64,000 nucleotides of DNA from Nostoc sp. TCL26-01 (GTDB taxonomy: Bacteria; Cyanobacteriota; Cyanobacteriia; Cyanobacteriales; Nostocaceae). The notes under the pieces are model-generated. The model saw only the letters and a list, made by a program, of their open reading frames with translations. It was not told the DNA's origin and searched no databases. Positions 43,153-52,600 of this stretch are shown here, piece by piece. Numbering within the stretch: the stretch's first letter is position 1; each line of letters begins with the position of its first letter. Where the stretch lies: the NCBI RefSeq assembly GCF_013393945.1, contig NZ_CP040297.1:5683296-5747295 (forward strand), in the 5' to 3' direction. The position numbers and the translations under genes were made by a program.

Positions 43153-43834
43153 CTGGTTCAGATGCTAATTCAAATTTTTCAAAATACAGATCATCAGATT
43201 TTTCTGCTCCTGTGTTTACGTGAGCAAATAAACGGATATTTGGTTTTAATACAACTCTAATATTTTCTGGAATCAGAGAAGCTGGAAAACGAACAGCCTT
43301 ATAGGGATTCCAACTTGGAACAAAGGCATCTATAACACGTTCATGAGATTCTTCATCAATATTAGTAATCCTAACTATCGTTCTACGAGGTTTTCTAGTA
43401 CTCGGTATTTTACCCGAAAGTTCTAAGTTACAATCTTCTATTCCCTTAGCAATGCTTGAAGCATCAGCTTTGTCTCGACTCAGTAGTACAGGTATTTTAT
43501 GTCTCCATTTTCTAATCGAAAAAGATGTATCCATTTCTGTATACTGAGTTATTAACAATGATGGAAATTTCAAATCATATAAATTTGCAACTAATTCTGC
43601 TCCATAAAAGTTAGCAAATCCAGACTTCATCAATCGGTGATCACACACAGCACATTGAGTATTTTCTTTAATCAGAGATACCAAGTCACTGACTTGATAA
43701 AAATGTCTATCGTCTTCTAATAAATATGGCTCATATCCTGCTGCGTCTACTTGCAAAGCTGTTAATTCTGCTAGGTCTTTATCGTCATCAATTATTGCTA
43801 TTTTTTTCTTAATGAAAGCTGCTGTCATGCTCAT
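43130..43834 (-). CDS. Receiver-domain protein with unknown C-terminal domain, cassette regulator
   Basis: A 234-residue protein. Residues 11-130 form a response-regulator receiver fold (KIAIIDDDKDLAEL with D16-D18; phospho-acceptor candidate D65 in CAVCDHRL; LLITQYTE with the switch Thr; VLLSRDK with the conserved Lys). Residues about 145-234 form a beta-rich domain (RRTIVRITNIDEESHERVID, VPSWNP, RFPASLIPENIR, FAHVNTGAEKSDDLYFEKFEL) that I recognise only as recurring in such operons. No DNA-binding domain is visible, so it probably acts on a protein partner. Five bp separate it from the kinase gene. Confidence 0.75.
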   Translation of the reverse strand: MSMTAAFIKKKIAIIDDDKDLAELTALQVDAAGYEPYLLEDDRHFYQVSDLVSLIKENTQCAVCDHRLMKSGFANFYGAELVANLYDLKFPSLLITQYTEMDTSFSIRKWRHKIPVLLSRDKADASSIAKGIEDCNLELSGKIPSTRKPRRTIVRITNIDEESHERVIDAFVPSWNPYKAVRFPASLIPENIRVVLKPNIRLFAHVNTGAEKSDDLYFEKFELASEPDEDDGLA

Positions 43835-43839
43835 AAAAA

Positions 43840-45891
43840 TTACTCTCTAATAAGTGTTAATTCTACAATAAATTCGGCTCCACCTAATTCACTCTTTGGA
43901 ATTACATCTACCGAGCCTCCTAGATCAGTTACAGAATCTTTCACAATCGTCAATCCTAAACCTGTACCACCTTCCCTAGTGGTTTTACCAGGTAGCCAAA
44001 TTTCGTCTATTTTTATATTCAGGATTCCTGAACCATTATCTAAAACCTTAATTATTAGATTACTTCCTTGAATTGCAGTTCTAATAACTACTTGACGTTC
44101 TTCTATGCGTCCACCTGCAATGTTAAAAACATTGATAACATTGGTTAAAAGATTTGTAATAATTGCTTCTAATAAAGCATCACTCCCATAAATACAAGGT
44201 TGCGTATCAACTTTTTCTTTAATAACTTGAATGTTACCTTCATCAAAAAAACTTTGAAAAAGTTCAACGATGTCATCAATAACTTTATGAACATCTACAA
44301 CACCTGAACGACGTTTTTCTCGTTTCAAAAGGTGCAACGGAAAATTAGAAAAGCGTAGCAATGACTTACTTACTTGAGAAAGCTTTTTAACTGGTTCTCC
44401 TAAATATTGTTCATATTTTTCTCCCATAAACTCTTTAGCTTTTGTTTCTATTATCCTAGCTATTATTTCAATTGCAGTCACGGGTTTGCCAGATTCATGA
44501 GCGAAAACTGCTGCGGTTGTTCCGGCGGTAGCTAGACTACGATAGAGTTGAAGGTCATCACGTAATACTTTAGTTTGATTTTCTGTTACATTTTCATATT
44601 GCTGAACAGCTTCTAAGACTTTAGGACGAGATTCTTGAGGAACTTCTGCTTCAATAACTTCTTCAATCCTGGCTTTAGCTTGTGTAATATCACGAGGAAC
44701 TTGTTGCTTAACCCTTTGTCTTTGCGTTTCAGTAACTTTAAGCCTTTCTTTCGCCATCCATTCCAACACATCAATTGCGAAGCGTTTTAACTCTAAAAAA
44801 GCTTCATTTTCAATAAAACCAAGCCGATCAGTTTTCTGAAGTAACATATCTTCAGGGTCATTAACAATTACTCTACCAATAACTGTTTTTGTTGAAGGAC
44901 GAACCTCTGGATTTCTTGCTCGTGCATAATTTAAATTCAACCAATCATCGTCTTGATCTCCATAGGGTTTTACCCGCAAACCTCGATGGTATAGACGAAC
45001 ATTCCCTACTTGACCAAGCCATTCTCTAACTTGTGTGAAAGAAACAGAAGTTTTTCTCGCTGAAAAAGTTTGAGGATTTAGAAAGAATACCCACAGTTCA
45101 AATTTTGTTGCAGGTGTTTTGTAAAGCTCTTGAGAAATATCACTATGTTTGGCCTGAAAAATTACGTTATTCTGCCAGTCCAGCAAATTTACTTCAGCAA
45201 TTCCGAGTTCATTTATACTAGCTTGCAAATGATATTCGGCATCATCAAAGTAAGCATTGTTTACTTGTTTTTCAATTTCCGAAAATTCTGGAGCAATAAG
45301 TTTCAGGCGAAAACCTGCATGATTGTCAAATGGATCTGCTAGGAGTAAAAGTTCCCTAGCTAATCTTTGAAGATCACGTTTATTAAATATATTTTTAATA
45401 TTGCTGACGATAATATCAGTTCCCTGCCGTTGATTCGTACTACTTTTTTGGACATCAAAAGGAACATCTTCTACTACATCAGCTTCCTGAAAATCATCCC
45501 AATTAATTGTTAAAGAATATTCAATTCCTGGTTCATCTTTAGGTCTAGTTTTTAAGAATACTTGAGAACCCATCTGTAGAGCCGCTAACCTACCTAATCC
45601 TTTATTACCTACAGGTAAGCGACCTAATTGAGTAACTTCACGGTTAGCTTTTTTTGATCGGCCTAGCACTAGCCATCCCTCGCTAATGGCATCTTTATCC
45701 ATACCAACACCGTTATCGGAAATAATAATCGAGCCACCTATGGCACTAGTTTTGATAAGTTCTACTGTGCATTCAGTAGCATCAGCATCATAAGAGTTCT
45801 TAACCAATTCAATGATTCCTTGGTCTGGATTTGGAACGAGTTCTTCTCCCAGCCTTTGCAGAATTTTTGGTGAAAACTTAAAATGCATCAT
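43840..45891 (-). CDS. Two-ATPase sensor: N-terminal GHKL/Hsp90-like domain plus C-terminal histidine kinase
   Basis: A 683-residue soluble protein with two GHKL ATP-binding domains. The N-terminal one (about 1-190) resembles Hsp90/MutL/MORC ATPases: ELVKNSYDADA (28-38), ISDNGVGMD (57-65), GRLPVGNKGLGRLA (90-103). Residues 190-380 are the transducer-like middle. Residues about 385-460 are helical. The kinase half has an H-box AVFAHESGKPVTAIEI (candidate His465), N-box NLLTNVINVF, DNGSGI (618-623) and GGTGLGLTIVKD (641-652). No membrane segment or standard sensor domain is present, so it probably senses a cytoplasmic signal. It is the first gene of the cassette operon. Confidence 0.85.
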   Translation of the reverse strand: MMHFKFSPKILQRLGEELVPNPDQGIIELVKNSYDADATECTVELIKTSAIGGSIIISDNGVGMDKDAISEGWLVLGRSKKANREVTQLGRLPVGNKGLGRLAALQMGSQVFLKTRPKDEPGIEYSLTINWDDFQEADVVEDVPFDVQKSSTNQRQGTDIIVSNIKNIFNKRDLQRLARELLLLADPFDNHAGFRLKLIAPEFSEIEKQVNNAYFDDAEYHLQASINELGIAEVNLLDWQNNVIFQAKHSDISQELYKTPATKFELWVFFLNPQTFSARKTSVSFTQVREWLGQVGNVRLYHRGLRVKPYGDQDDDWLNLNYARARNPEVRPSTKTVIGRVIVNDPEDMLLQKTDRLGFIENEAFLELKRFAIDVLEWMAKERLKVTETQRQRVKQQVPRDITQAKARIEEVIEAEVPQESRPKVLEAVQQYENVTENQTKVLRDDLQLYRSLATAGTTAAVFAHESGKPVTAIEIIARIIETKAKEFMGEKYEQYLGEPVKKLSQVSKSLLRFSNFPLHLLKREKRRSGVVDVHKVIDDIVELFQSFFDEGNIQVIKEKVDTQPCIYGSDALLEAIITNLLTNVINVFNIAGGRIEERQVVIRTAIQGSNLIIKVLDNGSGILNIKIDEIWLPGKTTREGGTGLGLTIVKDSVTDLGGSVDVIPKSELGGAEFIVELTLIRE

Positions 45892-46283
45892 TATTTAGCT
45901 ACAATCTCAATAATTTTTACTTGATTAATTTAATTCGCTGTACCAATAAACTCTAGTCTTATCTAAGGCCAATAGTCAGCAAGTATAAAGAGTTGACATA
46001 GTGGAGTGAGGCATAGAGACTATTTAGCCTTGATTATCTACCTAAATTTTAAATCTTCCGCTTTAGCCTAGCAAGCAAGACCCTATCTTTGAGCGATCGC
46101 AAATGTTCACTTACTTCTTTGTAAATAAAAATATGCAAAATTTAGGGTGCGTCAGTATAAAAAAATTATTGGTATGGCTGGGTTGACGCACTATTGATCC
46201 TTTTCCGGGCGGGGCGATCGCTCAAGTCCAAGATCACTGGATACTATTAACAAGGGGATTTGATTAAAGCCAAAGGTTTGAAG
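45892..46283. other. Cassette upstream region and right junction
   Basis: Presumed promoter of the minus-strand operon, AT-rich, then one HIP1 octamer (46095), the inverted repeat GTGCGTCA/TGACGCAC (46147-46190) and the right 66-bp repeat (46195-46260). No gene is seen. Confidence 0.65.
46195..46260 (+). repeat. Right direct repeat: displaced original 3' end of tilS
   Basis: 65/66 identical to 42055-42120. Followed by TGATTAA, it would let tilS end in ILLTRGFD and stop just before ggt, so this copy is probably the ancestral tilS end and the boundary tilS-ggt was once continuous. Confidence 0.88.
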
Positions 46284-48056
46284 ATGCGGATGATTGCTAA
46301 GTCTAGGTGGGTTGTATTTACCGTCTTTTCTCTGGGGTTGCTTGGTTACAGTCAGGTAGTTTCAGCTACTATCACTTTACCTTTACGTAGCAAAAAGGGG
46401 ATGGTAGTATCTGCTCATCCTTTGGCGAGTGATACGGGAATTAGGATTTTAAGTCAGGGTGGGAATGCAGTTGATGCCGCAGTAGCCACAACTTTGGCTA
46501 TTTCTGTTGTTGAGCCGTTTTCCGCCGGAATTGGTGGTGGTGGGTTTTTATTGATGCGGTTACAGAAAACTGGTGAAATTAAAGCTTTAGATTTTCGGGA
46601 ACGCGCACCTTTACAAGCTACGAGAAATATGTATCTGGATGCTCAAGGTAAGGTGCGTCCTGGTGCTAGTGTGAATGGGTATCTAGCTGTGGGGACACCA
46701 GGGACGGTGGCAGGAATGTATGAAGTCCAACGCCGTTATGGTAAACTACCTTGGGCTGAGGTGGTAAAACCTGCGATCGCTCTGGCTGAAGATGGTTTTG
46801 TGCTTAGTCAAAAGCCAACTTGGCGTTCTATCCAAGTTTATGAGAGTCGCAAGCAAGCTATTCTGAGTAATCCAGCTGCCAGAGAGATTTTTACTCGCAA
46901 TGGTGAATTCTATCAACCTGGGGAAAGGTTGGTGCAGCGTGATTTGGCACGGACTTTAAAAATTATTGCCCAAAATCCTCGCAGCTTCTACACAGGTAGT
47001 ATTGCTCAGGCGATCGCAGCTGATATGGCCAAGAATGATGGTTTAATTACCTTAGCAGACCTCAAAGCCTATAAACCCATTTGGCGTATTCCGATTTGTG
47101 GCAATTTCCGTCAAGCTAAAATCTGCTCCATGCCACCACCTTCATCGGGTGGTATCCTTTTATTGCAGATGTTAAACATCATTGGTAACACAGATTTAAA
47201 ATCTTGGGGTTGGCATCATCCATATGTTCTACATCTGCTGACAGAAGCGATGAAGATTACCTATAGCGATCGCTCACAATATTTAGGTGATCCCGATTTT
47301 ATCAAAATCCCTGTACAACAATTACTCAGTTCCGGTTACGCCAACAAACGCCGCGCTGAAATTCATCTGTACAAGGCTACACCCTCGACACAAGTCAAAC
47401 CCATAGCTCCAGAAATTTTACAACGCTTTGGTGAAGGTAAAATTCCCCACAGGATGTATGCAAATCGCTACGAATCTCCAGAAACCAGTCATCTCAATGT
47501 CATTGATGAGGAACGCAACGCAGTTAGCTTGACTTTTACAGTCAACTATGGCTTTGGTTCTGGGGTAGTGGCATCGGGAACTGGTATTTTACTTAACGAT
47601 GAGATGGACGATTTCGCCTCTGCACCAGGAGTGGCAAATGTATTTGGACTTGTGGGTAGTGAAGCTAATGCGATCGCACCCCTTAAGACTCCTCTATCCA
47701 GCATGACTCCTACTATTGTTACAGAAAATGGTCATCTGCGGATGGTCGTAGGCGCACCAGGCGGTAGCACCATCATCACTCAAGTATTACAAGTGATCTT
47801 AAATGTGCTGGTATACGATATGGATACAGGTGCAGCCGTGTCTGTTCCTCGCATCCATCACCAGTGGTTACCCGATGAGTTGCGATTAGAATCATGGGGT
47901 TTTGATCATCTGACTGTGCAAGACTTACGCCGACGAGGACACAATGTTAAAGAAATCAGTCCCTGGGGTAATGTGAATGCGATCGCCATTACTCAAGATG
48001 GTAATCTAGAAGGTGCAGCTGACCCCCGTGGTGAAGGTTCAGCTAGAGGTTATTAG
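46284..48056 (+). CDS. ggt: Gamma-glutamyltransferase
   Basis: A 590-residue secreted enzyme that breaks the gamma-glutamyl bond of glutathione. Residues 1-30 form a signal peptide (FTVFSLGLLGYSQVVSA). Landmarks are GGNAVDAAVATTLAISVVEPFSAGIGGGGF, RERAPL, the autoprocessing/nucleophilic Thr in ETSHLNVID, FGSGV, and VGAPGGSTIITQV. The Ntn-hydrolase precursor splits before that Thr. I chose ATG 46284; an upstream TTG at 46260 lies inside the tilS-derived repeat and is unlikely to be used. Confidence 0.94.
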   Translation: MRMIAKSRWVVFTVFSLGLLGYSQVVSATITLPLRSKKGMVVSAHPLASDTGIRILSQGGNAVDAAVATTLAISVVEPFSAGIGGGGFLLMRLQKTGEIKALDFRERAPLQATRNMYLDAQGKVRPGASVNGYLAVGTPGTVAGMYEVQRRYGKLPWAEVVKPAIALAEDGFVLSQKPTWRSIQVYESRKQAILSNPAAREIFTRNGEFYQPGERLVQRDLARTLKIIAQNPRSFYTGSIAQAIAADMAKNDGLITLADLKAYKPIWRIPICGNFRQAKICSMPPPSSGGILLLQMLNIIGNTDLKSWGWHHPYVLHLLTEAMKITYSDRSQYLGDPDFIKIPVQQLLSSGYANKRRAEIHLYKATPSTQVKPIAPEILQRFGEGKIPHRMYANRYESPETSHLNVIDEERNAVSLTFTVNYGFGSGVVASGTGILLNDEMDDFASAPGVANVFGLVGSEANAIAPLKTPLSSMTPTIVTENGHLRMVVGAPGGSTIITQVLQVILNVLVYDMDTGAAVSVPRIHHQWLPDELRLESWGFDHLTVQDLRRRGHNVKEISPWGNVNAIAITQDGNLEGAADPRGEGSARGY

Positions 48057-48059
48057 AGT

Positions 48060-48155
48060 GGGAAGTGGAAGTCGGAAGTCGGAAGTCGGAAGTCGAATGA
48101 CCAATGACTATTGACTATTGACTATTGACCATTGACCATTGACTAATACCCATTA
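48060..48155. repeat. STRR tract (GGAAGTC, then TATTGAC units)
   Basis: GGAAGTCGGAAGTCGGAAGTC followed by ACTATTGACTATTGACTATTGACC in the short gap between ggt and the next gene. Confidence 0.85.
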
Positions 48156-48409
48156 ACCACCGAAGATTCTGCATAAACACTGCTACCAAATTCATTAGCC
48201 CTGGCACTTGGTACTAGTGTCCAGCCTGATTTTAATAATTTTTGATAAGTTGCCCAACCTTTGGAGCCGCCTGGTATAGGATAATCGGGTACTGAATACT
48301 GGGGAAAAGCTGTGTAGGGTCGCCAAGGTTGACTAGGCGCTGTTTGCAGATATAACATTTTGTCCCCGTCACCGCTAGTCTTGGATATCCAGCACATTTG
48401 TCGAGGCAT
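48143..48409 (-). CDS. Small conserved hypothetical protein, 88 aa
   Basis: A soluble 88-residue protein rich in Pro, Tyr and Trp (MLYLQTAPSQPWRPYTAFPQ, YPIPGGSKGWATYQKLLKSGW). I chose the ATG at 48409 (MPRQMCW), which has a strong AAGGAG Shine-Dalgarno 6 bp upstream; the longer frame to 48442 does not. It looks like a small cyanobacterial protein of unknown function. The C-terminal NGY and stop abut the STRR tract. Confidence 0.65.
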   Translation of the reverse strand: MPRQMCWISKTSGDGDKMLYLQTAPSQPWRPYTAFPQYSVPDYPIPGGSKGWATYQKLLKSGWTLVPSARANEFGSSVYAESSVVNGY

Positions 48410-49021
48410 AGCAAACTCCTTTGCATTAAGCATATACTGCATATTGGCAAACTTTTGTCAACAGTTGCATCACCCTTGTGGGATAATTTTTGTTTTCTTA
48501 GGTTATGTCAACTTGTCTACAATCTAAAATGGTACAATTACTTAATTAAATAAAAGATATTTAGATTGCTTATCATAGTTTGCCCTGGACAATCAGACTG
48601 ATAAATGTTTGTACTTGGTTTTAATCTGAGATTTAGATTTTTTTAATGGTATATGCGGTTTTTGTAAGTGTATGTATCAAGAGTTACTATTTAATGAGTA
48701 TTTTAAGTTTGATTGCGAAATAGGGTGGGGATCGGGGATTAGGGATTGGGAATTGGTAGAAAGAATTCTCTTTTTGTCCCTTTAGACATCGGATAGGATA
48801 AAAATTAATTATGTGTTGCTCGTTGAGCTTCAGGGCTAGAAATTAGAGGCTAGACTGTACTTCAGTACTTCATATGATCAAGAATTGCTATAGGACTCAT
48901 ATTTGATTTTTGTTGGCGAAGCCTGCGCTTACGCATACAAAACTCAGTACACCTTTATTCTTTCTTCCCAGTCCCCAGTCCCTTACCTCTACGAGTCATT
49001 CAGAAATCAAATCGGATTACT
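48410..49021. other. Spacer with MITE-like sequence, no gene
   Basis: AT-rich sequence upstream of the 88-aa gene, then a GGGGATCGGGGATTAGGGATTGGG simple tract (48726-48756) and, at about 48890-49025, a stretch bounded by ATTTGATTTTTG and its inverse CAGAAATCAAAT, possibly a small MITE. ATTTGATTTTTGTTGGCG recurs at 59848-59866. Confidence 0.55.
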
Positions 49022-49594
49022 CTATGATTGGGCGATCGCCCGAATTTGTTCTACTATGTTTCTGTAGTCAGAGTCAGATAGAACTGGCTGGGAACTTGAG
49101 AGTTGCATGGGTGAAGCGATATCAATCCATGATTTACACCCACCGTATTGTGAACGATAGGGAATTTCTTGTACTTGGGGTAATTTGTAAGTCCTGAGTA
49201 AGAGAACAAGTAATGGCTGTTGTGGTTTCCACTTGAGGCGATCGCGAATAAAATTATGATTCCAAATATGAAATGATAATAAGGCGTTGACAATTGACTC
49301 CTGATTAATTGGTAATATATCGGTGATACTCGCCCAACTGCCAATACGAACTGTTTCTGGATGCCAACCAGATGTTACAGGCTGTACCAGATCAGCATAG
49401 TTTGGCTTGAGTAAACAAGGCTGTTGATGTTCATAGGTAGGATAAAGTAAAACCTGCTGATGGGCAACTTGGAAACGTCCTTGCTGTTCACGAATACCGC
49501 CTTTACGCAGTAACATAATTGTTTGTCCACTTTCCAAAGCATTGATAGCAATTGCCCATTCTTTAAGAGTATGCACTGTTGTTGTCAATTCCAT
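49022..49594 (-). CDS. DUF1802 family protein
   Basis: A 190-residue protein opening LKEWAIAINALESGQTIMLLRKGGIREQQGRFQ, the signature of the DUF1802 family, with QVLLYPTYEHQQ and WNHNFIRDRLKWKPQQPLLVLLLRTYKL later. Function unknown; no membrane segments. I chose ATG 49594 (MELTTTVHTLKEW) because the family starts there; the longer frame to 49666 would overlap the neighbouring gene. It follows the WD-repeat gene on the same strand by 53 bp. Confidence 0.82.
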   Translation of the reverse strand: MELTTTVHTLKEWAIAINALESGQTIMLLRKGGIREQQGRFQVAHQQVLLYPTYEHQQPCLLKPNYADLVQPVTSGWHPETVRIGSWASITDILPINQESIVNALLSFHIWNHNFIRDRLKWKPQQPLLVLLLRTYKLPQVQEIPYRSQYGGCKSWIDIASPMQLSSSQPVLSDSDYRNIVEQIRAIAQS

Positions 49595-49647
49595 GTTGAC
49601 TCGTCCTTTTGCTGTAATAGACAGGGTTGCATTTCCCTGGCTTTCTT

Positions 49648-52600
49648 CTATATTGATGAAAAACAATTCGCACCTAAAGTTAGCAATGCTGATTTCTGTG
49701 CTGTTGTTAAACCTGTGACTCCATAGATATTCATTTGGTCATAAATCTGTTCGGCTTTGAGAGTTTTGATACATTGCTTTGTTGACAAATCCCAAAGCTT
49801 GATAGCAGCGTAGCCATCACCGGCGACTAAAATATTACCTTCTGAGTTAAAGGTAGCGCACATCACCCAAGTATTGTGTCCTTGTAAGGTGGCTATACAA
49901 GTGCCTGTAGCTATATCCCAGAGTTTGATGGTCTGATCACTACTGGTACTAACAAGGATACTTCCATCTGGACTAAAAGCGATCGCCCACAGCATATCAT
50001 CATGACCTTGCAATGTCTGGAGACATTCGCCTGTCTCTATATCCCACAGTTTAATGATTCTCTCGACACTGCTACCAGTTGCTAAAGTCCTTCCATCGGG
50101 ACTAAATGTCACCCACCAAACCCAATTGTCACCTGTGAAAATTCCATAACATTCTCCGGTGGTGATGTCCCAAACTCTCACTGTGTCATCAAAACCGCCA
50201 AATACTAGCTTTGTACTGTCTGGACTAAAGGCAACGGACATACCCAAGTGTACAGGGAAAGAGGCTAAAAGTTGTCCTGTGGCTGCATCCCACAATCTAC
50301 TGGTGCTGTCGTAGCTGGTACTGGCTAAAAACTTGCCATCAGGACTGTAAGCCAATCCTGTCACCATCCCCAAATGACCATGCAAAACTCTGGTACACTG
50401 ACCCGTAGCCACATCCCACAATCTCACTGTGGTATCAGCGCTAGCACTGGCAAGAGTGCGTCCATCAGGAGCAAAGTCTACAGCAAAAATGATATCTGTA
50501 TGACCGTATAAAATGCGACTTCTGCCTTCTAGATCCCATAATCTCACTGTCCGGTCTTCATTGCCACTGGCGATGAGGCTGCTGTTCTCAGTTTGGGGAC
50601 ACCATGCTACGGATTTTACCCAGTTACTTCTCCCCTTGAAACTCCGCAAACACTCTCCAGTCAGGATATCCCAGAGTTTCAGTGAGAAATCATCTGCGCC
50701 AGTGGCGAGAATTGTCCCTTGGGGATTGGCAGCGATCGCATTCACAGAATTAGCGTGCCCTGGAAAGGTTTTCACGCATTGTAAACTAGTAATATCCCAG
50801 ATACGAATTGTACAATCGATACTACAACTGGCTAGAGTATGATCGTTGATAAAGGCGATCGCTAGTATGCCATTGCCATGTCCAGCTAAAATACCAACAC
50901 AAACACCGTCATTTATATCCCACAGTCTAATCGTTTGATCTAAGCTACCACTAGCAAGTATCCCCAATGAGTTGAACGCGATGGATTTGAGCCAGTCTGT
51001 ATGTCCTTGTAAGGTATTGATGCAAGTACCTGTGGCTAAATCCCAAAGTTTTGCTGTTTTATCTTCGCTCCCACTAGCCAGAATATCTCCTTGGGGACTC
51101 AACGCCACAGACCAAACTCGATGATTATGCCCTGCTAAAATTTGTGTACATTGACCTGTGTGAATATCCCAAACTCTGATACTACAGTCAGTACTGCTAC
51201 TAATTAATTTCTGACCATCATGAGTGAAAATAACACAAATAACACCACCTTGATGTCCTACAAAAGTTTTTAAATACTGCCCAGTTTTTACATCCCACAG
51301 CTTAATTGTGCCATCTTGACCTACAGTCGCCAAAGTATTACCATCTGGACTAAAACTGACACACCAAACAAAACCGATGTGTGCCTGAAATTCGATTAAT
51401 TGCTGGCAAGTAATAATATCCCAAAGAATTAAGTAACCATTAAAATGACCAGTTGCCAAAATTTTACTATCTGGACTAAAAGCCACAGTAATAATATTGG
51501 AGAAGGTTTTAGCAAAGACAGATTTAGATAAATCTGCATGGGAAAAGTTGACCTTTCTGAGGGGAGTATCTTGCAAGTAAGCTTGCCAAATTGTTAAATC
51601 AGAAAAGTCATAGCCAGTTAAATCTGTTTGCAGATGACACAGAAGATTGAGGATATTTCCACCTATATATCCAGGTTCTAGTTCAGGATGGGGAGATGTT
51701 GAGGATATGGGGGTTTTGATTGTTTGTAAAATTTGTGTGAGTCGCGTGGCTATAGCTTGTTTGGTGCGGAGAGTTTGTAAGAGATGTTCAATTATTGGTT
51801 GCAGGATGAGTTTACTTTGAGCGATGCGGATATAATCTTGGGCTGTGGCTTTAATTAAGGCGTGGCTATTAAATAGATTTTTTGTGGGTGCGTTTGAGAA
51901 GATTTCTGTACAAATCTGCTGAATTAACTCGCCTGTGACATATTCCATCACTACTGGTTGTAGAGTGAAATTGACAGGAGTTGCTGACAGAGATTTCCTT
52001 TCAATCAGACTTCTTTTAGTGAGGGAATCTAATGCTTCCAAGAGTTGCATGGAGGAAACTGGCAATACTAAATCATCACGTAACTCTGATAAGGTGATAG
52101 GTTCGCGGTTAATTGCCAACCAGTATATCAAGTCTTTTTCTAATGGCGAAAGTCGCAGAAATTGTTGTGCTAATAAATCGTAAATACTGCCAAATACAGT
52201 GGAGCCATGAGCGAAGAATTCAGCAATATTCCCAGCAAATAATTCTTGAATAGTGGTAGCAACAATTTTTAAAGCTAGGGGATTACCTGCATAGTGTGTA
52301 ACTAAATTGTGCCAGTCAGTATGGGAACCACAGAAAAAACTTTTGCTGCTAATTAATTGTACAGCAGCGATCGCACTCAAACCACTCAGTTGCATTGACC
52401 GCACTGGCAAAGTCTCACCTTCTAAAGCAGCGACTTCTTGGGGTTTTTCTCGACTTGTCAGAACTACACAGCTTTGATGGACTGTTTCACCGATTTGCTT
52501 GAGGAGATTTCCGTAATCTTCATAACCCACTTGATAACTGCCCGCACGTTGGTGTAGGCTGTCGTTACCGCTTGCTAAGATAGACTCCATGTTATCTAAA

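Larger units (their letters stand above)
42121..46194. mobile_element. Integrated cassette: MBL-receiver-GHKL kinase operon
   Basis: Everything between the two tilS direct repeats. It contains three minus-strand genes with almost no spacing, no integrase, and ends with an inverted repeat GTGCGTCA/TGACGCAC (46147-46190) next to the right repeat. The coding part (42124-45891) has no GCGATCGC octamer, whereas tilS alone has several. The sequence supports insertion; the mechanism is inferred. Confidence 0.7.

Noticed and set aside
42124..45891. Assigning the kinase-receiver-MBL operon to the known Detocs system.
   Set aside because: Detocs uses a different sensor layout and a nucleosidase or other effectors; the resemblance is only in logic, so no name is given.
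46260..46283. TTG start for ggt at 46260.
   Set aside because: It lies at the last base of the tilS-derived repeat, and the ATG at 46284 precedes a normal signal peptide.
48232..48450. A 72-aa minus-strand frame overlapping the 88-aa gene.
   Set aside because: It is in another frame of the same stretch, without a ribosome binding site; the frame with AAGGAG and ATG 48409 is preferred.
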